DNA of 10,318 nt from an uncultured Eubacterium sp. Lineage in GTDB: Bacteria > Bacillota > Clostridia > Lachnospirales > Lachnospiraceae. The DNA lies in contig CAMODP010000060.1 in assembly GCA_946611445.1 (NCBI GenBank), positions 1-10,318 on the forward strand. Reading direction: 5' to 3'. Below, one piece after another: positions 7,040-10,318 of the stretch (the first letter of the stretch is position 1; the number at the start of each line of letters is the position of its first letter). The notes below the pieces were generated by a model that saw only the letters and a program-made list of their open reading frames with translations, did not search any database and was not told where the DNA came from. A program made the position numbers and the translations under genes.

Positions 7040-7068
7040 ATTATACACACGCCGGCACTGTTTGTCAA
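7040..7068 (-). promoter_or_regulatory. Consensus sigma-A (sigma-70 type) promoter for rpmF
   Basis: On the minus strand TTGACA (7068-7063) and TATAAT (7045-7040) both match the consensus exactly and are separated by exactly 17 bases. Transcription would start near 7033, giving an untranslated leader of about 65 bases before the rpmF ATG, which includes the AGGAGGTG ribosome binding site. This is the best promoter in the window. It fits the high demand for a ribosomal protein and may also supply the lipoprotein gene and plsX by read-through. Confidence 0.95.
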
Positions 7069-7095
7069 TCTATTTTGTAACGTTCCGGAACCCAA

Positions 7096-7128
7096 CTGCA
7101 GATGCGCTTTCTGCGCTTCTGTCTGCAG
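7096..7128 (-). other. Hairpin directly after the TadZ-like gene
   Basis: CTGCAGA pairs with TCTGCAG (7096-7102 with 7122-7128), enclosing a second stem, GCGC/GCGC (7104-7107 with 7113-7116), with a five-base loop. It begins one base after the TAG stop of the ATPase gene. There is no T-run, so it is not a classic intrinsic terminator. It could protect the 3' end of the aroD-FHA-ATPase transcript. The pairing is seen directly; the function is inferred. Confidence 0.4.
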
Positions 7129-8163
7129 CTACTCCGTAATCTGGAGGGCAATGCGGTAAAACACAGGATCCTCCAGGGCCTCTTCCCAGGTATCATACGG
7201 CGCGATTGTGCCAAACAGGCTTTCCGGCGCAATCCGTATGCCGTCAGAATGGTACTCGTTTGCCACCAGGATTCCCTTGCACTTCGGCAGGATCTGCGGG
7301 TTTTTCAGCAGCTTCTGCATTTTTCTGCCCGCGATCTCATTCGCCTCGGTCAGCATGACAAGCGTTGCCTTCCTGCCGATCAGCTCAACGACCTGCGGGG
7401 TCATATCCGTGCCCAGATCGAGGATAATAACATCAAAATCCTTTTTTGCCATCAGGATATCCAACAGCTTTTTCCACTCAGGCATCCCCATCTGGAGGGC
7501 GGAAAGCGACTTTTCAAACGGGCAGAGCCAGGATATGCCGTCCGTGCGGATATTCTGGAGGATGGTCCAGTACGTATCATCAGACGGATCCTTCAGCTGC
7601 CGCACAAGATCTTCACCGGCGAATTCCTCTTTTTTCAGGTATACAGAAAAGCTCTGCATGGGGTCGCAGCCGATCACCAGGACTTTCGTGTCCAGTCTCC
7701 GCAGCTTCCGCGCCACTGCGAGCGCTGTCAGACTTTTTCCGCAGCCCCCGATCGGGGAATACACAGCCGCGATCTTTGTTTCCCGTATCACCTGGCCGGG
7801 GCTGCCGGCGGCAGCCGCCCCCCTGCTCAGGGCTGCGTCGATCTTCTGGAACAGAGCTGCCTCCTGTATCCCGTCAGACACCTCCTCCGTATTCTCCGGA
7901 CGCGCCTCCGGCCTGTTCCTTCTTCCTGTCAGGAGAATAATCCTCCCCGCCTTCTCCGGATGCGGAATCCGGCGGAACATCCCTGCGTCTGTCAAAATGA
8001 CGTCTATATTTCTGTCCTCTGCAAAATACGTGTCCAGAAAATCCTGTTCCGTGATAAACTGCACCTCCGCGATATCCGCATACCGGCGGATAAGCGCGTC
8101 TTCTCTCTTCCTGCAGCTCCCCGGATCACTCTCCAGAACAACCAGCAGCGGTCTGTTCTCCAT
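7129..8163 (-). CDS. CpaE/TadZ-like P-loop ATPase with an N-terminal receiver-like domain
   Basis: A 344-residue protein of the MinD/ParA superfamily, most like the TadZ/CpaE proteins that position type IV (Tad/Flp) pilus machinery at the membrane or pole. Residues 1 to about 115 look like an atypical receiver domain (PLLVVLESDP, then IDVILTDAGM). The ATPase part starts near 130: Walker A PIGGCGKS at 137-144, the A' aspartate in VLVIGCDP (D167), and Walker B VIILDL at 244-249. The signature lysine of MinD-type Walker A (KGGxGKT) is replaced by Ile138. AGGAGG at 8168-8173 lies four bases before the ATG, a strong ribosome binding site. The FHA-domain gene is 89 bases upstream. No other Tad genes (CpaF ATPase, TadB/C, pilin, peptidase) are visible, so a pilus role is only inferred; signalling or another localisation role is possible. 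Confidence 0.85.
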   Translation of the reverse strand: MENRPLLVVLESDPGSCRKREDALIRRYADIAEVQFITEQDFLDTYFAEDRNIDVILTDAGMFRRIPHPEKAGRIILLTGRRNRPEARPENTEEVSDGIQEAALFQKIDAALSRGAAAAGSPGQVIRETKIAAVYSPIGGCGKSLTALAVARKLRRLDTKVLVIGCDPMQSFSVYLKKEEFAGEDLVRQLKDPSDDTYWTILQNIRTDGISWLCPFEKSLSALQMGMPEWKKLLDILMAKKDFDVIILDLGTDMTPQVVELIGRKATLVMLTEANEIAGRKMQKLLKNPQILPKCKGILVANEYHSDGIRIAPESLFGTIAPYDTWEEALEDPVFYRIALQITE

Positions 8164-8199
8164 AATTCCTCCTGTCTTCCTGCGGACAGAGTCCTTTCA

Positions 8200-8251
8200 T
8201 CTCACTGACGGTCTGCAGCAAAGCCGCGCCGTCTCACTGTCTGCAGCAAAG
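8200..8251 (-). repeat. Imperfect tandem duplication between the FHA and ATPase genes
   Basis: The plus-strand segments 8200-8223 and 8232-8251 share TCTCACTG followed by TCTGCAGCAAAG. The first copy has four extra bases (ACGG) between these blocks. The duplication fills most of the 89-base gap downstream of the FHA stop codon. It looks like a recent local duplication; I see no promoter or terminator in it. Confidence 0.7.
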
Positions 8252-8252
8252 G

Positions 8253-9071
8253 TCACTCTGCGGTGAATGTACTTTCCGCAAACCGCAGCACCGTACCCTG
8301 TCCGATCGGCACCTCTGCGCCGGGAACGATCCTCTGGTCATTCACGTACGTCCCCCTGTCGCTTCCCAGGTCCCTGATGTAATAGCAGATGCCGTTCCAA
8401 CCGATCTCGGCATGCTGTCCGGCAATGTTGTCAACCCCCAGAATCAGACCGTCTGCCACCCCGGTCTCTGACCCGATGAGAAATGTATCGTGCCCGATGC
8501 GGAATGTCAGTGGTCTCGGCGTATTCACGCTGCGAAGCACCAGAACCTCATACTCCTCAGGCGTTCTCTTGCGCAGTGCCTTGCCGAGAGACGCCCAGTC
8601 TCCGAATGCCTTCTCCTTCTGGTAGCGGATCTGCCGCACCACCTCATCTCCCCGCGGCGCCGTCTCAAACATATCCTCCAGCAGTGCATACAGACGTCTG
8701 GCGTAGATTTTCTCCTGCAGAGACTCCTCAGGAATCACGGCGGGCAGACGGATAAAAAAAGCTTCCTGGCTCTCATTCGTATACACGCTGTCCATATCCC
8801 AGATTACATTTTCCGGAGACAGCTCCGGGAAACGAAGCATGCGCTGCGTTTTCTCCAGAATATTCTCCGCGATCCTGCACGATTCTTCCAGCGACAGTTC
8901 CTGCAGGACATCTGACAGCGGCCTGTATTCCTCCGGATAAAAAACCAGCCTGATCCTGTCGTTGTACTTTACGCAATTGCAGGGCAGCAGGCCGGTATCC
9001 GTCTGCCGTCTCATCTGCTCCAGCGCATCCTCATCCAGCAGCTCAGCTGCGTTCAAAGTAAATTCTCGCAT
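8253..9071 (-). CDS. FHA-domain protein with a DUF6382-like N-terminal region
   Basis: A 272-residue cytoplasmic protein with no signal peptide or membrane segment. Residues about 1-165 form an alpha/beta region that I believe belongs to DUF6382, found in Clostridia before FHA domains. A basic stretch (GKALRKRTPEEYEV) leads to a C-terminal FHA fold at about 185-265, recognisable by FLIGSE, NIAGQHAEIGWNG, YYIRDLG and RGTYVNDQRI. FHA domains usually bind phosphothreonine peptides, but here the expected Arg (IGR), Ser (SxxH) and Asn (NG) are Ser, Ala and Arg; the histidine is kept. Phosphopeptide binding is therefore doubtful. I chose the ATG at 9071, with AAGGGGA at 9081-9087 nine bases away. 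A GTG at 9113 would instead overlap the aroD stop and add 14 residues. Similar FHA proteins often neighbour Tad pilus genes, which fits the TadZ-like gene next to it. Confidence 0.85.
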   Translation of the reverse strand: MREFTLNAAELLDEDALEQMRRQTDTGLLPCNCVKYNDRIRLVFYPEEYRPLSDVLQELSLEESCRIAENILEKTQRMLRFPELSPENVIWDMDSVYTNESQEAFFIRLPAVIPEESLQEKIYARRLYALLEDMFETAPRGDEVVRQIRYQKEKAFGDWASLGKALRKRTPEEYEVLVLRSVNTPRPLTFRIGHDTFLIGSETGVADGLILGVDNIAGQHAEIGWNGICYYIRDLGSDRGTYVNDQRIVPGAEVPIGQGTVLRFAESTFTAE

Positions 9072-9109
9072 ACTGTATCTTCCCCTTATGATCCCCTGAT
9101 TGTCCCTTT

Positions 9110-10318
9110 TCACAGAGCCCGGAGCATTGCCCGCAGTTCATCCGCGGAAATCTGTCCGGGTGCAGACGACCATCCGGCCGTTCCAAACGTGACGGCGGAT
9201 CCTGTCAGAGCTCCGCTGACGCGGGAGATCTTCCCCATTTCTCCCATGGACATCGTAATCAGAATTTTCCCCGTTTCTTCCCAGACCTGCCTTGTCACCT
9301 GCATCAGGCGCAGGACATCCTTCGGCTTCTCCGGCATGGCGGCCACCTTCAGGATATCCGCTCCCGTCTGTCCCTCACGGTAAAAGAGCTGACGGAGTTC
9401 CTCCTTTCCTGGCGTCTCCCTGAAAAAGTGAGCAGACGCCACGACCGTCTTGCCATGCAGATGCGCAAAGTCCGTCAGTTCTGCCGGGTCCGTCTCATAA
9501 TGAAGGACCTCAATATCAATCAGATCCGTCTCAGTCTGCCCGATACCCCAGCGGATCAGCTTCTCATACTCGTCCGCCTCATAGGGCAGCTCCCCACCTT
9601 CCAGGGAGGTGCGGACAGTGAACAGAATCGGGATGTTACCCAGAATCTTTCTGAGTGCGCACAGTGCAGCTTCGGCAGTCTCCGGGTCCTGCAGGCCCTC
9701 AAAATAATCCGCACGCCATTCCACCAGATCCGGCTCAGCCTCTAAGGCCTGAGCGGCCTGCTGCAGCAGTTCTTCCTCTGTCTCGCCGGTCAGCGGCACG
9801 CAGATCGCCGGCATTCCCTCTCCAAGAACAAGGTCACGGATCTTCAGAGCGCGGTGCTTCTGCTTCTTTCCGTCCTTCCCGCCGTTCTTTCCGCCGTTTT
9901 TCCGGCCGCGCTTTTTGTCCTGCTTCTTTCTGTCATAGAGGGATTTCCGGCTGCGCTTCTTTTCCTTCTGTTCACGGCCGTCCGGCTGTACATCCGTTTC
10001 AGCGCTCATTGCCGTTCCGGACTCTCCCATACCTTCCGCAGACTCTTCATCATCCTCCACAGCTTCTGTGCCCTTCACAGCGTCCGTATTCTCTGCGGCT
10101 TCCGTTCTCTCTACGGCTTCCGTATTTCCTGCAGCTTCCGTATTCTCTGCAGCTTCCGTTTTCACTATGGCTTCCGTACTCTCTACGGCTTCCGTATTGT
10201 CTACGGCTTCCTTACTCTCTACGGCCTCCGTATTTCCTGCAGCTTCCGTATTCTCTGCAGCTTCCGTTTTCTCTGCGACTTCCGTTTTCTCTGCGACTTC
10301 CGTATTTCCTGCAGCTTC
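9110..10318 (-). CDS. aroD: Type I 3-dehydroquinate dehydratase with an unusual repeat-rich N-terminal extension (5' end outside window)
   Basis: The enzyme removes water from 3-dehydroquinate to give 3-dehydroshikimate, step three of the shikimate pathway in the cytoplasm. About 402 codons are visible and the start lies beyond the right edge. The frame is open all the way, and the in-frame GTG at 10165 sits inside the repeats with no ribosome binding site. The last 245 or so residues are a full catalytic core: RDLVLGEGMPAICVPL, LVEWRADYF, FTVRTSLEGG, VVASAHFF, ADILKVAAMP, GKISRVSG and FGTAGWSSAPGQI. Counting from the GTG codon, R185, E189, H246 and Schiff-base K273 match R82, E86, H143 and K170 of the Salmonella enzyme, so it should be active. 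Before the core come an acidic repeat region and a strongly basic linker (about residues 64-105). Internal ATGs at 10030 or 10009 could give a shorter form. The FHA gene follows closely. Confidence 0.92.
   Translation of the reverse strand, partial: EAAGNTEVAEKTEVAEKTEAAENTEAAGNTEAVESKEAVDNTEAVESTEAIVKTEAAENTEAAGNTEAVERTEAAENTDAVKGTEAVEDDEESAEGMGESGTAMSAETDVQPDGREQKEKKRSRKSLYDRKKQDKKRGRKNGGKNGGKDGKKQKHRALKIRDLVLGEGMPAICVPLTGETEEELLQQAAQALEAEPDLVEWRADYFEGLQDPETAEAALCALRKILGNIPILFTVRTSLEGGELPYEADEYEKLIRWGIGQTETDLIDIEVLHYETDPAELTDFAHLHGKTVVASAHFFRETPGKEELRQLFYREGQTGADILKVAAMPEKPKDVLRLMQVTRQVWEETGKILITMSMGEMGKISRVSGALTGSAVTFGTAGWSSAPGQISADELRAMLRAL
10049..10318 (-). repeat. 18-bp tandem repeat encoding acidic hexapeptides in the aroD extension
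   Basis: Fifteen successive 18-base units are visible. On the minus strand they encode hexapeptides of the form E-A-(A/V)-(E/G)-x-T, such as EAAENT, EAAGNT, EVAEKT, EAVEST and EAVERT. The last two units are degenerate (DAVKGT, EAVEDD). All units keep one reading frame with no stop, and the array continues past the right edge. Two unit types alternate, one with GCTGCAG and one with GCCGTAG cores, which suggests block duplication as well as single-unit expansion. Copy number may vary between strains. Confidence 0.92.

Noticed and set aside
5814..7139. Plus-strand ORF of 441 codons opposite the lipoprotein gene and rpmF
   Set aside because: It runs through the rpmF promoter and terminator and opposite two supported genes. 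Composition is that of a complement strand.
7102..8266. Plus-strand ORFs of 368 and 352 codons opposite the TadZ-like gene
   Set aside because: They are antisense to a gene with clear Walker motifs and a strong ribosome binding site, and show no domain of their own.
10163..10165. GTG as the start codon of aroD
   Set aside because: It lies inside the repeat array, has no ribosome binding site, and the same frame is open upstream to the window edge with matching repeats.

Overview
The window looks like a chromosomal segment of a moderately GC-rich Clostridia member, probably Lachnospiraceae-like. The evidence is the rpmF-plsX-rnc-smc housekeeping cluster, a four-cysteine (zinc-ribbon) L32, a type I 3-dehydroquinate dehydratase, and a Firmicutes-style protein with a C-terminal FHA domain. 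Every supported gene is on the minus strand, so transcription runs from the right edge to the left edge. The placement is an inference from gene content and protein style, not from a database search.

Right part (about 7130-10318): an aroD open at the right edge, an FHA-domain protein, and a CpaE/TadZ-like P-loop ATPase form a compact run. AroD has an intact catalytic core behind a very unusual N-terminal extension: at least fifteen acidic six-residue repeats, then a Lys/Arg-rich linker. The FHA domain has lost the usual phosphothreonine-contacting residues, and the ATPase lacks the signature lysine of MinD/ParA proteins. No other pilus genes are visible.

Middle (about 5628-7068): a perfect-consensus sigma-A promoter drives rpmF, which is followed by a strong intrinsic terminator. 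A lipoprotein gene with an Ig-like domain starts only 29 bases beyond that terminator's T-tract. The 240 bases between the lipoprotein gene and plsX hold no convincing gene. They are packed with nested inverted repeats, including one segment that can pair with either of two partners, so this is either a cis-regulatory RNA or an interspersed palindromic element.

Left part (1-5627): plsX, an intrinsic terminator, rnc, and smc directly after rnc. The acpP gene usually found between plsX and rnc is absent, and the terminator stands in its place. Directly after smc, where ftsY is common, lies a GC-rich tandem repeat of 101-bp period that runs off the left edge. It contains no stop triplet in any minus-strand frame, and a possible reading frame with a ribosome binding site overlaps the smc stop.

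Together the genes cover phospholipid initiation (PlsX), ribosome assembly and RNA processing (L32, RNase III), chromosome organisation (SMC) and aromatic amino acid synthesis (AroD). Accessory envelope or signalling proteins are inserted among them.
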